Notes under the pieces: generated by a model
What the model saw: only the letters and a program-made list of their open reading frames with translations
What the model was told of the DNA's origin: nothing
The model's database searches: none
Position numbers and translations under genes: made by a program
Shown here: piece after piece, positions 18,425 through 27,460 of the stretch
Layout of the letters: each line of letters starts with the position of its first letter
Numbering within the stretch: the first letter of the stretch is position 1
DNA from: Bacteroidia bacterium
GTDB taxonomy: Bacteria; Bacteroidota; Bacteroidia; Chitinophagales; Chitinophagaceae
DNA length: 64,000 bases
Assembly (NCBI GenBank): GCA_030426665.1
Contig: JAUHYD010000001.1
Location: 372,001-436,000 of the forward strand
Direction of reading: 5' to 3'

Positions 18425-19957
18425 ATGAAAAAGGTTCCTTTATTTATTCTATCAGTTTTGCCATTTACTATCATGGCTCAAACTACTCCTACATTAGTCG
18501 CTGACATTAATACCGGAATGAGTGGTTCTAACGTAAGGTCTGTTACAGCACTCGGCTCTGAAGTCTACTTTCAAGCCCAAGCAGGAGGATCAAGCGAGTA
18601 CAATCTATATAGGTATACCCCAACAACCGGCGCCGTAAAAGTTACTGGTCCCGGTAGCCTCTATCCAGCTATTGACGAAACAAGTGGCATAGAAAAAAGG
18701 TTTGGCGTAATAAACGACAAACTTGTATTTCATGCTATAGTTGCACCACCAGACACGGGTACAGGCACATACGTTATAACAGAAGGAGGAATGCCAGTAG
18801 CGGGAGGAATCACGGGCGGATCCCTAAATGCAATCAGAAGTGACTTGTCGACCTCATCAGACGGAACAAAATTGTACTGCTGGGGATCTGTATCTGGAAG
18901 TTCAGGTCTTGCATATATAAATGTCAGCCACTCAATGACGCTACTCAGTGCATTCGATCCATTTGAGTTTTCACAAGCTGAGGAAATTACAGAATGTAAC
19001 TCCAATGTATTTTTTGTATCTGACATACATGGTCCGCATCAACTACAGGTTTACAAGCCATCTACCAGTACGATTACGGAAGTGGCTTTTCCGGTGCCGA
19101 TGTCTTTGTCAGACTTTTACCCACATAACCTATGGTCAGGAGATGATAATGTACTGTATTTCTCAGCAAAAACTGCTGCAGAAGGAAGAGAACTTTTTTC
19201 ATACTCAACAACCGGCGTTGTTACAAAACTAACGGCATTAAACACCTCTTCTGATGGTGTCCAACCTGGGAAAAACGGAAAAATTATTAAATTCGGTAGT
19301 GCTCTCTATTTTTCTGGGTCTAACGGGGTTGCCGGCTATGATCTAATGAAATATGACCTCACCACCTCAACTCCTACACTTGTCAAAGACATCAATCCGC
19401 TAACAGGTTCTTCAAGTCCCGCATATTTTTGCGAGTATGGAGGTAAACTATACTTTGCCGCAGATAATGGTACTGACGGCGTTGAGCTTTGGGTGACAGA
19501 TGGCACAGAAGCCAATACAAATATGGTAGCTGACATAAACACCAGCGGCAGCTCAAACCCCAGCTCTTTGTGCGTGGTAGATGGCAAACTATATTTTGCG
19601 GCTGATAATGGCAGCTCCGGCGTTGAGCTATTCAGTTACAGTGGCAGTGGCAGTGGTGGCGGTGGCACGTCTGAAGTAATCACAGCAGTAAGAATGGTAA
19701 ACGATGTTGTAGTATTCCCCAATCCTGCAAAAAACCTTGTTACATTCAATATGAACCTTACAGCCCCGACTGGCTTGTCAGTTGTATTATCTGACATTAC
19801 CGGCAAACAAATCTACAAAACCGATGGTAAGCAATATCCATCAGGAACGGCTTCTATAACTGTACCGGTTGAGAATTACGCATCAGGAGTTTACTTATAT
19901 CGTATTCTCTCAGAAAACGGAGCATTGTTGGCATCCGGTAAATTGACACGCGAGTAG
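18425..19957 (+). CDS. T9SS-secreted ELWxxDGT-repeat protein
   Basis: 510 residues from the ATG that begins a signal peptide (MKKVPLFILSVLPFTIMAQ). The body is made of hyalin-like ELWxxDGT repeats, for example GVELWVTDGTEANTNMV and several ELFSYS variants, each paired with 'GKLYFAADNG', likely a beta-propeller. A Gly/Ser linker (GSGSGGGG) leads to a type A T9SS sorting domain (VVVFPNPAKN...). It is probably surface exposed; no catalytic motif is seen. The frame is open up to 18257, but that extension lacks a signal peptide and would include the -7 box, so the later start is preferred. Confidence 0.88.
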   Translation: MKKVPLFILSVLPFTIMAQTTPTLVADINTGMSGSNVRSVTALGSEVYFQAQAGGSSEYNLYRYTPTTGAVKVTGPGSLYPAIDETSGIEKRFGVINDKLVFHAIVAPPDTGTGTYVITEGGMPVAGGITGGSLNAIRSDLSTSSDGTKLYCWGSVSGSSGLAYINVSHSMTLLSAFDPFEFSQAEEITECNSNVFFVSDIHGPHQLQVYKPSTSTITEVAFPVPMSLSDFYPHNLWSGDDNVLYFSAKTAAEGRELFSYSTTGVVTKLTALNTSSDGVQPGKNGKIIKFGSALYFSGSNGVAGYDLMKYDLTTSTPTLVKDINPLTGSSSPAYFCEYGGKLYFAADNGTDGVELWVTDGTEANTNMVADINTSGSSNPSSLCVVDGKLYFAADNGSSGVELFSYSGSGSGGGGTSEVITAVRMVNDVVVFPNPAKNLVTFNMNLTAPTGLSVVLSDITGKQIYKTDGKQYPSGTASITVPVENYASGVYLYRILSENGALLASGKLTRE

Positions 19958-19980
19958 GCTTTTTGCTCGGCTAATATTTG

Positions 19981-20020
19981 AAAGAGGGTGTCTCAGACTT
20001 TCAGAGACACCCTCTTTTGT
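19981..20020 (+). terminator. Strong intrinsic terminator
   Basis: A 14-bp perfect stem (AAAGAGGGTGTCTC / GAGACACCCTCTTT) with a 9-nt loop and a T-rich tail (TTTTGTTTGTG), 24 bp after the stop of the ELWxxDGT protein. Confidence 0.9.
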
Positions 20021-20140
20021 TTGTGTTTCTAATGGAAGCAGGACAACTATTTCGCAATGAATTCGTGTATATACCGTGCCTTCCTCAAACAAAACTGCCC
20101 CGCTATGCGAGGCAGTTCAATAAAGTAAAATATTTAATGA

Positions 20141-20581
20141 TTATTTGGTACCTGTAAAAGTGCATGTTGAGTTAATAGCACCATTAACACTTAAAGTAAG
20201 CGTCAGTGTGCTGCCATTTAGTTCACCGACAGCACTAAGACCATAAGATAAGCCACATCCATCTGCAACTGTTACAGAAGGAAAATTGACAGCATTTCCG
20301 CTCGCGTTTCCGGTAAGAATCTGTGCCTTTGCGCAACCCGCTGAGGCGTCTCCTACACTATAAGACATCGTAACCGTCTTGTTGTCTTTTTTAGTCAGGA
20401 CCATAGGTCCGGTACCGGTCTCACCTGTAGTACATGATATATTGGCGTTCCACGTTCCGCTAAACTTTGATGCTTCGTCTGTATCCTCATCCTTTGTACA
20501 ACTCGTAACCACTATCGAAAAAATACCGATTGTAGTTGCCAACATGCCGACTCTGAAAACTGTTGGTAAACTTAATTTCAT
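20141..20581 (-). CDS. Small lipoprotein, unknown function
   Basis: 146 residues. The signal sequence ends in a lipobox (FSIVVTSC, acylated Cys at about residue 28) followed by an acidic linker (TKDEDTDE). The rest (KFSGTWNANISC...) is a short beta-rich domain with four further cysteines, reminiscent of lipocalin-like lipoproteins of Bacteroidota that begin 'F.GTW'. It is probably periplasmic and attached to the outer membrane. It stands alone, with no operon partner. Confidence 0.75.
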   Translation of the reverse strand: MKLSLPTVFRVGMLATTIGIFSIVVTSCTKDEDTDEASKFSGTWNANISCTTGETGTGPMVLTKKDNKTVTMSYSVGDASAGCAKAQILTGNASGNAVNFPSVTVADGCGLSYGLSAVGELNGSTLTLTLSVNGAINSTCTFTGTK

Positions 20582-20770
20582 AAGATTTGTTTTTGGTTAT
20601 CAATGCCACAATGATAATACATTTTAGTCAAATATCAAGTATTTCATCTTTGATTTTCATATCTACAATTTGGCAATTCCTTTGTCCGCAGTAGTACACT
20701 ACTAATGATGGACTCTTTAAAATCGATAATAAAAGATTACTCATTTATTCATCACAGTGTAAACAAGAGA

Positions 20771-23110
20771 TTAAGGCACAGAAGATATCAAGTGATTATT
20801 TGCCATCACCTCCGAATTTTTGCCACGAGAGATTATTGTTGCTCCAACCGGACGAAGCATTAGCTCATCAATCACCTTATACGTATTGTCGGGCTCATTT
20901 CTCAGCCGGCAAACTACATGAGTACAATCCGGTGGAATATTCACAAAACCACCGGCGCGAAACCACAAGCCCCTGCTATCGGTACTCTCCTTGGTGAATA
21001 CACCGGTTGATGCAATAATACTATTCGAGGCATCCACCATATCCAGCTTAAAGAATGGACTCCTGTAGTTATTGTCTCCCAAAAGGAACCAACACGAAAA
21101 TTCATACTCCCGGCTTTCTGATGCCGGGGCGACAGAAATATCTGCGACCACTGTTTCAAATGCGGCAATTTGATTAGTAGCTCCTTCACCAAAAAACTTA
21201 CGGTCAGCTGTACCAGTATCAAAATGATTGACAAACCATCCGGCACCACCGCATCCTACACAACTGTCCGCTTTCCTATTCCCCATAGAAGCTGCAATAC
21301 GCAATACCCGCTCCTTGTCTTCGCTATCGCCGGCTACTATACGCTTCGGATAACATGCATATACGTCACAGTTACGAAACGTACCAATACGTTCGGAAAA
21401 TTGCAAAAGATATTTCTGATTATCGTCAAGCGGCAAACCCGAATAATGCAACAACAAAAATGCCCTGTCGTCGTGCAGATCTTTTAACACCGGCTTCTCC
21501 GCAAAAGGTCCTGCGGCTATCTTAACCTGACGCTGTGCAGCACTCCAGGATGCACGCGCCATCATTGAGTTTACCCATGACAGATGCAACTGTATGCCTG
21601 CTATTGTACCGACCCCGACCCCATACTGACACGTGTTATTGCCTACCCACAACTTATCTGTACCCAAATGAAAAAACGGGAGCAACAATATTCCCTGAAA
21701 GTCATTAGAAGAATGACCGTTCTCTTCCAAAAACCGATTCCAGGTATCTCCTTTCCTACCAATCAGTTCCTCGTAATTATCTTCCCCATTTTGCATTTGC
21801 CCATGCATGTCGCTTATGTACCCACTTGCTTCATACCCCCATAAAAGCAGTGCTCCGGCCAAAACAACGTTAGCCATCAAACTATTACCGGACTTTATCT
21901 TGCCCGTATAGAACCTGTATAAAGTCACGACAGCATACACCGTCATTACATAATAAAAAATCCAGGCGAAACGACCCAATGTGCGAAAATTCTTCAGAAA
22001 AGGAACATAATCTGTAACCCACTCCATCCCCCACACAAATGGCACTCCCATTGCCAACACAAGTGCGGCCATACCAACGAACACCCATATCCCGGGGAAA
22101 GCATTGCCCTGCCCACTCGCCACAGAGCTTTTCCTGAAGCGATAAATAACGCCACTTACAAACGACAAAGCAATCACGATAAGTACTACAAGCCCCGGAT
22201 AAGCAAAGCCCTCTTGCCCAGAAGATCTAGCTATCCGCCCCCCGTCGTGCACGGCTTGCCATATAGGAGAATGACCGGAAGTAAAAATATGAATGCCTTC
22301 CGTGCAATAAACCGTCATGCCATACGGTGTTGCAGGTCGGTCCGCAACATTGTCAGTAACCTTTATAAAAAGCATAACCGTTACCAGCAACAGCACAACA
22401 CCAGACAACAGCGGCAACAAACGTCTCAGCTTTTTCAAGACAGACGTTTTGGCAAACAACAAGTACCCAATACTATACAACCCGCCCCATACCATAACTA
22501 ATGCTGTAAGGTATGGGTGCAAAAAATTAACGGCTAAACCAAGCAAAAACATATACAACACATACTTCCATCGGGCAGATATATCGTACTGAATAGTCCA
22601 GAAAAACAACATCGGCACCAAACATGCATAGGACAACCCGAAATGGGCGTAGGTTCTGAACAACTGAGGACTCAATGTAATAATAAGACCCGAAAACAAT
22701 AAAGCAAGAACAGGCCGAACACCAAAATGACATAACACTTTGTATGTAAACACAACAGCCAGCATATAGCTAAGTATTATCAATGCCCACATCGCACTAA
22801 GGACCTGACCGGGATGAGTGCACCCCAAATAACCTGCCGACACTGACAGCAAGGGTTGCCCATCAGAATAACTGATATGATCGCCGTATGGGTAGTTCAT
22901 ACCAGTAAACAGCCACCCCTTGTCATACAACGAATGATAAACTAAAGAAAATATGTTCTTTCCTGCATCTCCTCCGAATGAGGGAACAATATGTCCATTA
23001 CTAAAAAACACAAGAGGGAACAATACAATAGTCATCGCAATAGCAAACCCCCAAACAGCAAAAAGCCAAATTTTCTTCTTAGACTCACTCATTGGTATAG
23101 TTTTCTCCAA
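20771..23110 (-). CDS. Large polytopic membrane protein, GT-C-like
   Basis: 779 residues. About 11-12 hydrophobic helices fill residues 12-450. The first periplasmic loop is long and carries acidic and aromatic residues (SFGGDAGKN...MNYPYGDHISYSDGQPLLS), as in GT-C type glycosyltransferases that use polyprenyl-linked sugars. The C-terminal third (about 470-779) is soluble and beta-rich (SREYEFSCWFLL...). I cannot assign a family with confidence; a glycan-transfer or polysaccharide role is a guess from topology. The start could be M1 or M7 (MSESKKKIWLF), the second being the better membrane-protein start. Confidence 0.72.
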   Translation of the reverse strand: MEKTIPMSESKKKIWLFAVWGFAIAMTIVLFPLVFFSNGHIVPSFGGDAGKNIFSLVYHSLYDKGWLFTGMNYPYGDHISYSDGQPLLSVSAGYLGCTHPGQVLSAMWALIILSYMLAVVFTYKVLCHFGVRPVLALLFSGLIITLSPQLFRTYAHFGLSYACLVPMLFFWTIQYDISARWKYVLYMFLLGLAVNFLHPYLTALVMVWGGLYSIGYLLFAKTSVLKKLRRLLPLLSGVVLLLVTVMLFIKVTDNVADRPATPYGMTVYCTEGIHIFTSGHSPIWQAVHDGGRIARSSGQEGFAYPGLVVLIVIALSFVSGVIYRFRKSSVASGQGNAFPGIWVFVGMAALVLAMGVPFVWGMEWVTDYVPFLKNFRTLGRFAWIFYYVMTVYAVVTLYRFYTGKIKSGNSLMANVVLAGALLLWGYEASGYISDMHGQMQNGEDNYEELIGRKGDTWNRFLEENGHSSNDFQGILLLPFFHLGTDKLWVGNNTCQYGVGVGTIAGIQLHLSWVNSMMARASWSAAQRQVKIAAGPFAEKPVLKDLHDDRAFLLLHYSGLPLDDNQKYLLQFSERIGTFRNCDVYACYPKRIVAGDSEDKERVLRIAASMGNRKADSCVGCGGAGWFVNHFDTGTADRKFFGEGATNQIAAFETVVADISVAPASESREYEFSCWFLLGDNNYRSPFFKLDMVDASNSIIASTGVFTKESTDSRGLWFRAGGFVNIPPDCTHVVCRLRNEPDNTYKVIDELMLRPVGATIISRGKNSEVMANNHLISSVP

Positions 23111-23355
23111 GATTGAAATTAATACTAATTACGATTGCTATACAATTTCTCAACGGCAAACGAAAAACAACTCAGACTGCGACATCTCAAAAACCATTCA
23201 AATATCATGCCTCAATGCTATCGTATAATCTAAAAGACAAAAGTCGACTTACGTCTTCTCTATTCTACCCACGGCAGACCACAGATGTGTACTTCATACC
23301 GAAGATGAAAAAAAACACCTGATTGCGCGACTATCAACCAAGAGAGATAGGAATA

Positions 23356-23967
23356 TCACTTTTTGCGCAAACACCATGTAGTCATGGCGCGTAGGTTGCT
23401 GACATTTGTGGTCTTTATGGGTTCAAACAACTCTGCGTCCAGCTCACGGGTATAGCCTAAAAGACCATCGTAGCTTACTAAGTAGCGTTGTGATCCATCC
23501 GGCAACAAATACCTTCCGTTTTCAATGGGCGTTACCAGCGACTCAATGCCGATGTCTGACGCAAGCCTTGCAAAGAAAAAACCGCCCGGTCTTACAACAC
23601 GCCAGATACCGTATATCATCTGCTCAAAGTGAGCCTTATTATTGGCAAAGTGCAGGACGGCACTGCATATTGCCAAATCAAAGTACTCATCTTCAAACGG
23701 AATATCTTCCGCTCTCCCGACAACGAAACTGCCGGAAGGAATATTCGGTGCATGTTCGTGTGCCAATGCTTTCACCGCTGTAATCGCTTCCTGCTTAGGG
23801 TCAACGGCATGTACATTGAATCCGTTTTTCAGGAAATAATGGATGTTTCGGCCGTTGCCGCAACCCACGTCTATTATATTTCGGCATTGGTCAAATCGCC
23901 CCTTCAGCAACTGGTCAAACAGGTATATGTCAATGTCGCCAAAGGTGGCTGATGGTTTGTTGCTCAT
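23356..23967 (-). CDS. Class I SAM-dependent methyltransferase
   Basis: 203 residues from the ATG at 23967. Motif I is IIDVGCGNGRN, motif II an acidic strand end (VHAVDPKQEA), motif III GRAEDIPF and motif IV DLAICSAVLHF, the pattern of a UbiE/Methyltransf_11 enzyme acting on a small molecule. The frame is open for 45 more codons upstream, but that part (GGEGCLGWQ...) reads like non-coding sequence and contains no methyltransferase element, so the internal start MSNKPSATFGDID is chosen. Substrate unknown. It is divergent from the lipoprotein gene at 24242. Confidence 0.82.
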   Translation of the reverse strand: MSNKPSATFGDIDIYLFDQLLKGRFDQCRNIIDVGCGNGRNIHYFLKNGFNVHAVDPKQEAITAVKALAHEHAPNIPSGSFVVGRAEDIPFEDEYFDLAICSAVLHFANNKAHFEQMIYGIWRVVRPGGFFFARLASDIGIESLVTPIENGRYLLPDGSQRYLVSYDGLLGYTRELDAELFEPIKTTNVSNLRAMTTWCLRKK

Positions 23968-24241
23968 GTAACATCTGTTTTGTGCAGCGGAAGGTATGGA
24001 TTTTCTCAGTAGCTGCCACCCAAGGCACCCCTCCCCACCTTTCTCATCCGATTGTGTCGGGACCGACAAAAAAGGGAAAGGTATTGTCAACAAGACAGCC
24101 AATCACCAGCATTTGTGACATTTGCATAACTGTGAATACAACTTCCCCCCACCAGGGTATTGTGACAGGCACAACCGACAGCAAACATTACGCTATTGGT
24201 TTTCAGGCTTTTGTCTCTATATTTACGGCAAAATATACTTT

Positions 24242-25000
24242 ATGATATACACCCGTTTGTTTTTGGTTGTTGCCCTATGTAGCATCTTTGCTTGCTCCTG
24301 CAAAACAATCAATCTACCTGGTATCAGATCCAACACTGAACCATTTGTAAAACTGAAAAACGGCAAAATGATTAACGCCCCTCTGAAGGACAACAAAAGA
24401 GGTTACGTTAATAAAAAAAGAACCACCGTTGGCGACACTACCGTGAAGACAAAAGACATTGCTTTATATAATGCTGAAGGGCTAACCTACTTAAATGCCG
24501 GCAGAAGGAACTTCATTCCGCAAGTGGCTTCCGGTAAAATAAACATGTACAAATACGAACGTATTGATGTCAATTACGATCAAGATTTTAATAAGTTCAG
24601 AAATTCTAAGAAGGTAGATTACTTCATCCAGAAAGGAAGCTATCTGTCTCCGGCCTATCTGCTGCGCTACAAATCGCTCAAAGGAATGATTGAGCCCAAC
24701 ACCCCGGAATTTGAGATGTTCGGGAGGTATGAAAAGGCTCGAAGGTTCAACCGAGGGATGGGATATACTATGCTGGGAATGGTAGTTGGCGGTGCTGTTC
24801 TGGCGTTCTCAACTCAAAATGAAACACTGATGGGAGTGGGAGCCGCTTCCTTTGCTACAGGGACGTTGGCCTACTTTCCCTGGCTTTTCCTAAAAGGCGC
24901 AAATGCCCGCAGACTCTTAAAAACAGTTCTTATAGCTGACGATATCGACCCGGATGCTGACAACCTAAGACCGAACCTTGGTAAGCTGAAGCCTCAGTAG
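24242..25000 (+). CDS. Lipoprotein with two C-terminal membrane segments
   Basis: 252 residues from the ATG that starts a lipoprotein signal (MIYTRLFLVVALCSIFACSC, two candidate acylated cysteines at 18 and 20). The middle part is basic and hydrophilic, with a run of Lys/Arg/Tyr. Near the C-terminus is a Gly-rich hydrophobic pair (TMLGMVVGGAVLAFS and VGAASFATGTLAYFPWLFL) that may insert in a membrane. The family is not recognised. The frame is open from 24122, but the extra residues contain no signal and are ignored. Confidence 0.7.
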   Translation: MIYTRLFLVVALCSIFACSCKTINLPGIRSNTEPFVKLKNGKMINAPLKDNKRGYVNKKRTTVGDTTVKTKDIALYNAEGLTYLNAGRRNFIPQVASGKINMYKYERIDVNYDQDFNKFRNSKKVDYFIQKGSYLSPAYLLRYKSLKGMIEPNTPEFEMFGRYEKARRFNRGMGYTMLGMVVGGAVLAFSTQNETLMGVGAASFATGTLAYFPWLFLKGANARRLLKTVLIADDIDPDADNLRPNLGKLKPQ

Positions 25001-25420
25001 CAGAGCGAGCCAGTAGAAAGAAGCCTCTGCCCCAGCCCTCTCCCCCGATTCTATCGGGGGAGGCAAAAGAGAGGGAGGTGTTGTCTAAAACACAGCTACG
25101 TCAAACATGGGGATTGCGCAATAATTTTCTTTTTGCACACAATGGTATTGACAATCAGCTATTTATGCGATTTTTCCCAATCAAAATTGCGCATTCTTTG
25201 CCCACTCCTTGCCAGCAAATGAGCAATTTTTCATTGCCATTGTGCTAAAACAGGGTGTCACATTCTTTGATAGTATTGTTGTTGAATTTGGCATACTGAC
25301 AGGTTTGGTTTACTGTGATATATGCATCAAGAATCGGGCCGAAATGTGTGTCTGGCAGGATGAGATATCACACAAATTATTTTTTGTGCAACAGGGTTTA
25401 ATTGCGTTGTAACGAGTATG
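25001..25420. other. Intergenic stretch with a 10-bp hairpin
   Basis: No convincing gene. A CTCCCCCGAT / ATCGGGGGAG hairpin with a 3-nt loop lies at 25040-25062, set in a purine/pyrimidine-biased context; without a T-run it is more likely an interspersed palindrome than a terminator, although it follows the lipoprotein stop. The segment 25404-25420 is weakly alignable with 26253-26269 and extends the folded repeat beside it. Confidence 0.5.
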
Positions 25421-25531
25421 CTTTTCTTTTTCGCAAGCGGACCTTTAGTTTGTCTTTTAAGTTCGTCAGTCGGGAGACTGACCACCGCTGTGACGTAGTC
25501 GGGCGACATACTCCAAACTTTTTTGTTTTTG
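25421..25531 (-). repeat. Folded intergenic repeat, copy 1
   Basis: 111 bp, about 95% identical to copy 2 (26270-26380); its last 70 bp are 66/70 identical to copy 3 (30432-30501). It contains two hairpins: GTCAGTC-GGGA-GACTGAC (25465-25482), and a GTAGTCG-GG-CGAC-a-TAC stem with one bulged A (25495-25511). It ends 2 bp from the GNAT stop codon, on the 3' side of that gene. Confidence 0.88.
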
Positions 25532-25532
25532 A

Positions 25533-26078
25533 CTAAGGCAGGGGGATCTTATAAACAACATAATACAATTGGCCGTCTTCGCCTAGAACCTTCCATCCGT
25601 CATTCGTGTGTGCTTTATATGCTCGCAAATTGTCTTTCGCTATCGTAGCAAATAAAAACTGGTATTTATTTTTCACGGTATCAGTCAACTTAGTTAACAT
25701 AGCCTGACGAATACCTTTACCCATGTAATCGGTATCAACAACTGCTTGGGCACCCACACACACTTGGTCATTATCGCCAAATAGCCCTTCACCTCTCAAT
25801 TTACTGACTATTAGTTCATGCTTCCCAATTATTCCCTCTCTTGAATAATTGTTTAGTAAATAATACCCAACGATAATTCCGTTTAAGTCAGCAACCACGA
25901 CTTGTTTTCGATCCATCAATTCCAGAAATGTTGTTGGAGCGAAAACAGCACCAACATAACCGTCCTTTAAATTAGATAAATTGACCTTTTGCCATTTTTC
26001 GTTTAAGCAAAGTAACGAATCTAAATCCGTCATTAAGGCTACTCTTACGATAATACCGACTATACTTCCAGCAACCAT
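25533..26078 (-). CDS. GNAT family N-acetyltransferase
   Basis: 181 residues. The acetyl-CoA pyrophosphate loop is recognisable in motif A (VCVGAQAVVDTDYMGKGIRQAML, with Q/RxxGxG/A as YMGKGI), followed by motif B-like helices and the usual NLRAYKAHTNDGWKVLG segment in which the asparagine and tyrosine contact CoA. Substrate unknown. The gene lies alone between two copies of a folded intergenic repeat, and its stop codon is 2 bp from one of them. A single small gene with an attC-like structure at its 3' end resembles an integron cassette; this is inference. Confidence 0.85.
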   Translation of the reverse strand: MVAGSIVGIIVRVALMTDLDSLLCLNEKWQKVNLSNLKDGYVGAVFAPTTFLELMDRKQVVVADLNGIIVGYYLLNNYSREGIIGKHELIVSKLRGEGLFGDNDQVCVGAQAVVDTDYMGKGIRQAMLTKLTDTVKNKYQFLFATIAKDNLRAYKAHTNDGWKVLGEDGQLYYVVYKIPLP

Positions 26079-26156
26079 TTTTCAAAAATTTAAACATAAA
26101 AAAATGTACTTAACAAACTATTATTTCAGCAGTGACCACAATTTACGAGTGTTTTC

Positions 26157-26172
26157 GCAAGCGAACGCTTGC
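26157..26172. repeat. Short palindrome GCAAGCG-AA-CGCTTGC
   Basis: A perfect 7-bp inverted repeat with a 2-nt loop, sharing the string TTTTCGCAAGCG with the outer arm of the folded repeats, upstream of the GNAT gene. Possibly a degenerate partial copy of that repeat family. Confidence 0.5.
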
Positions 26173-26269
26173 TATGAGTAGCACTGTCGAATACTTAGAC
26201 GAGTGAAATAAGATATCCACATTTTTGATTCAGGTTGCGATGCGGTATAATTGCTTCGTTACAAGTTCG

Positions 26270-26380
26270 TTTTTCTTTTTCGCAAGCGGACCTTTAGTTT
26301 GTAATTTAAGTTCGTCAGTCGGGAGACTGACCATCGCTGTGACGTAGTCGGGCGACATACGCCAATCTTTTTTGTTTTTG
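26270..26380 (-). repeat. Folded intergenic repeat, copy 2
   Basis: 111 bp with five differences from copy 1 over 110 aligned positions. The second hairpin is complete here: CGTAGTCG-GG-CGAC-a-TACG (eight pairs with one bulged A, 26344-26362). It lies 43 bp beyond the stop of the unknown membrane-anchored protein gene, on its 3' side. Confidence 0.88.
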
Positions 26381-26423
26381 AATATGGCCAACGGGGAATA
26401 TTCTAACACAATTTCAGAACAAA

Positions 26424-27458
26424 TCAATAGTCGAATATGTGCTCTATATGAATGTGCTCCTTGTCGAGTTGCAATAGTAGCTGATGCAAATGCGAGACAG
26501 GTGTCACAAGTGCAATTCTTTTTCTAGTGACATCAGAGGCAACGGGTTGTGTAAACAGTCTAACTGCGTTATCAAATGTAGTATTGTTGTCCGATTTCAC
26601 TATTGCGGTTAACAAGATTGCCGAATTGTTTCCTGCAATCTCTTTGAATTCATGTCTCTCCTTTGCCAGTTTTGTTGCCTCGGATGCGAACTTATTATAA
26701 CGTGGCAGATATTTTAAACTGTCGTCCTCTAAAACTACCGCAGTAGTGGGTACAGCCGTGTCATACACCTGCTTAGTACCTATACCTATCAACTTCCCGT
26801 ACAAGTACTTAACCAACAACTCTGAAGTCAGCAAATACCTACGCTCAATTTTTCTAATAAAATGATTTCCCATCAATGGCACTTCCGACCACAATTCACG
26901 TAATCGTGTTTTAAAGTCATATTCGTACCAAGGTCTGTCAAGGATGAAATTAACGTAGCTCTTAGTAAAGTCAGCATTGAACTTATCTTCCTCTGATAAC
27001 GGCTTCTTTGTATCGGTTATACGGCCTATCACCGTTTCATACCATGCCTTTATAGAGTACTCAATTGTGGCACTTGAACCTATAACCCAAATCATAAAAT
27101 GATACCCCGTATTGGTCGGAAAGTTGTCTTTTATTTGATTGTTTACAATTTTGTAACTGTCCCATATTTGCGCAGTATGGGCCATAAAGGGAAATGTAGT
27201 TGCAGTATGATTTCTAAAGTATTGAGCTTGTTCGTCAGGACTAAACACCAAGAACCATTCCGGGAATGTCAGAAACGTCTGATCTGCAGGCCTGATGTCC
27301 GCTTTTGGTGTCAGGGGGGTATCGTTTGCCATTAACCAACTCTTGGGAACTATTAAGCCCTCACCAGCTGCAATAGTCGTCGGGTTACGTTTCTTCAAAA
27401 AGAAAATGCAAACTGCGGTGCATATCGAACAAAGCGTAAGGATGTAGAGCCTCTTCAT
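26424..27458 (-). CDS. Unknown membrane-anchored protein of a three-gene operon
   Basis: 344 residues. One N-terminal hydrophobic segment (LYILTLCSICTAVCIFF, about residues 4-20) followed by KKR suggests a signal anchor with the bulk outside the cytoplasm. The body has a Trp/Phe-rich early part (FLTFPEWFLVFSPDEQAQYF, about residues 63-82) and no motif I recognise. It follows the methyltransferase with a 2-bp gap and is the last gene of the operon FAD oxidase - methyltransferase - this protein. Its conserved placement argues for a role with those enzymes, perhaps as a periplasmic partner; function unknown. Confidence 0.7.
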   Translation of the reverse strand: MKRLYILTLCSICTAVCIFFLKKRNPTTIAAGEGLIVPKSWLMANDTPLTPKADIRPADQTFLTFPEWFLVFSPDEQAQYFRNHTATTFPFMAHTAQIWDSYKIVNNQIKDNFPTNTGYHFMIWVIGSSATIEYSIKAWYETVIGRITDTKKPLSEEDKFNADFTKSYVNFILDRPWYEYDFKTRLRELWSEVPLMGNHFIRKIERRYLLTSELLVKYLYGKLIGIGTKQVYDTAVPTTAVVLEDDSLKYLPRYNKFASEATKLAKERHEFKEIAGNNSAILLTAIVKSDNNTTFDNAVRLFTQPVASDVTRKRIALVTPVSHLHQLLLQLDKEHIHIEHIFDY

Positions 27459-27460
27459 TT

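Noticed and set aside
23968-24102. 45-residue N-terminal extension of the methyltransferase
   Set aside because: The added stretch reads like intergenic CT-rich sequence and methyltransferase homologues begin shortly before motif I, which suits the internal ATG.
25040-25062. Intrinsic terminator for the lipoprotein gene at 24242-25000
   Set aside because: The stem is strong, but no T-run follows and the flanking purine-rich strings look like an interspersed palindrome, so it is described only as a hairpin.
25327-25509. A 60-residue frame MSPDYVTAVVSLPTDELKRQ... and its near twin at 26230-26427
   Set aside because: Both translations come from the folded intergenic repeats themselves; the similarity is due to the repeat DNA, and copy 3 does not keep the frame.
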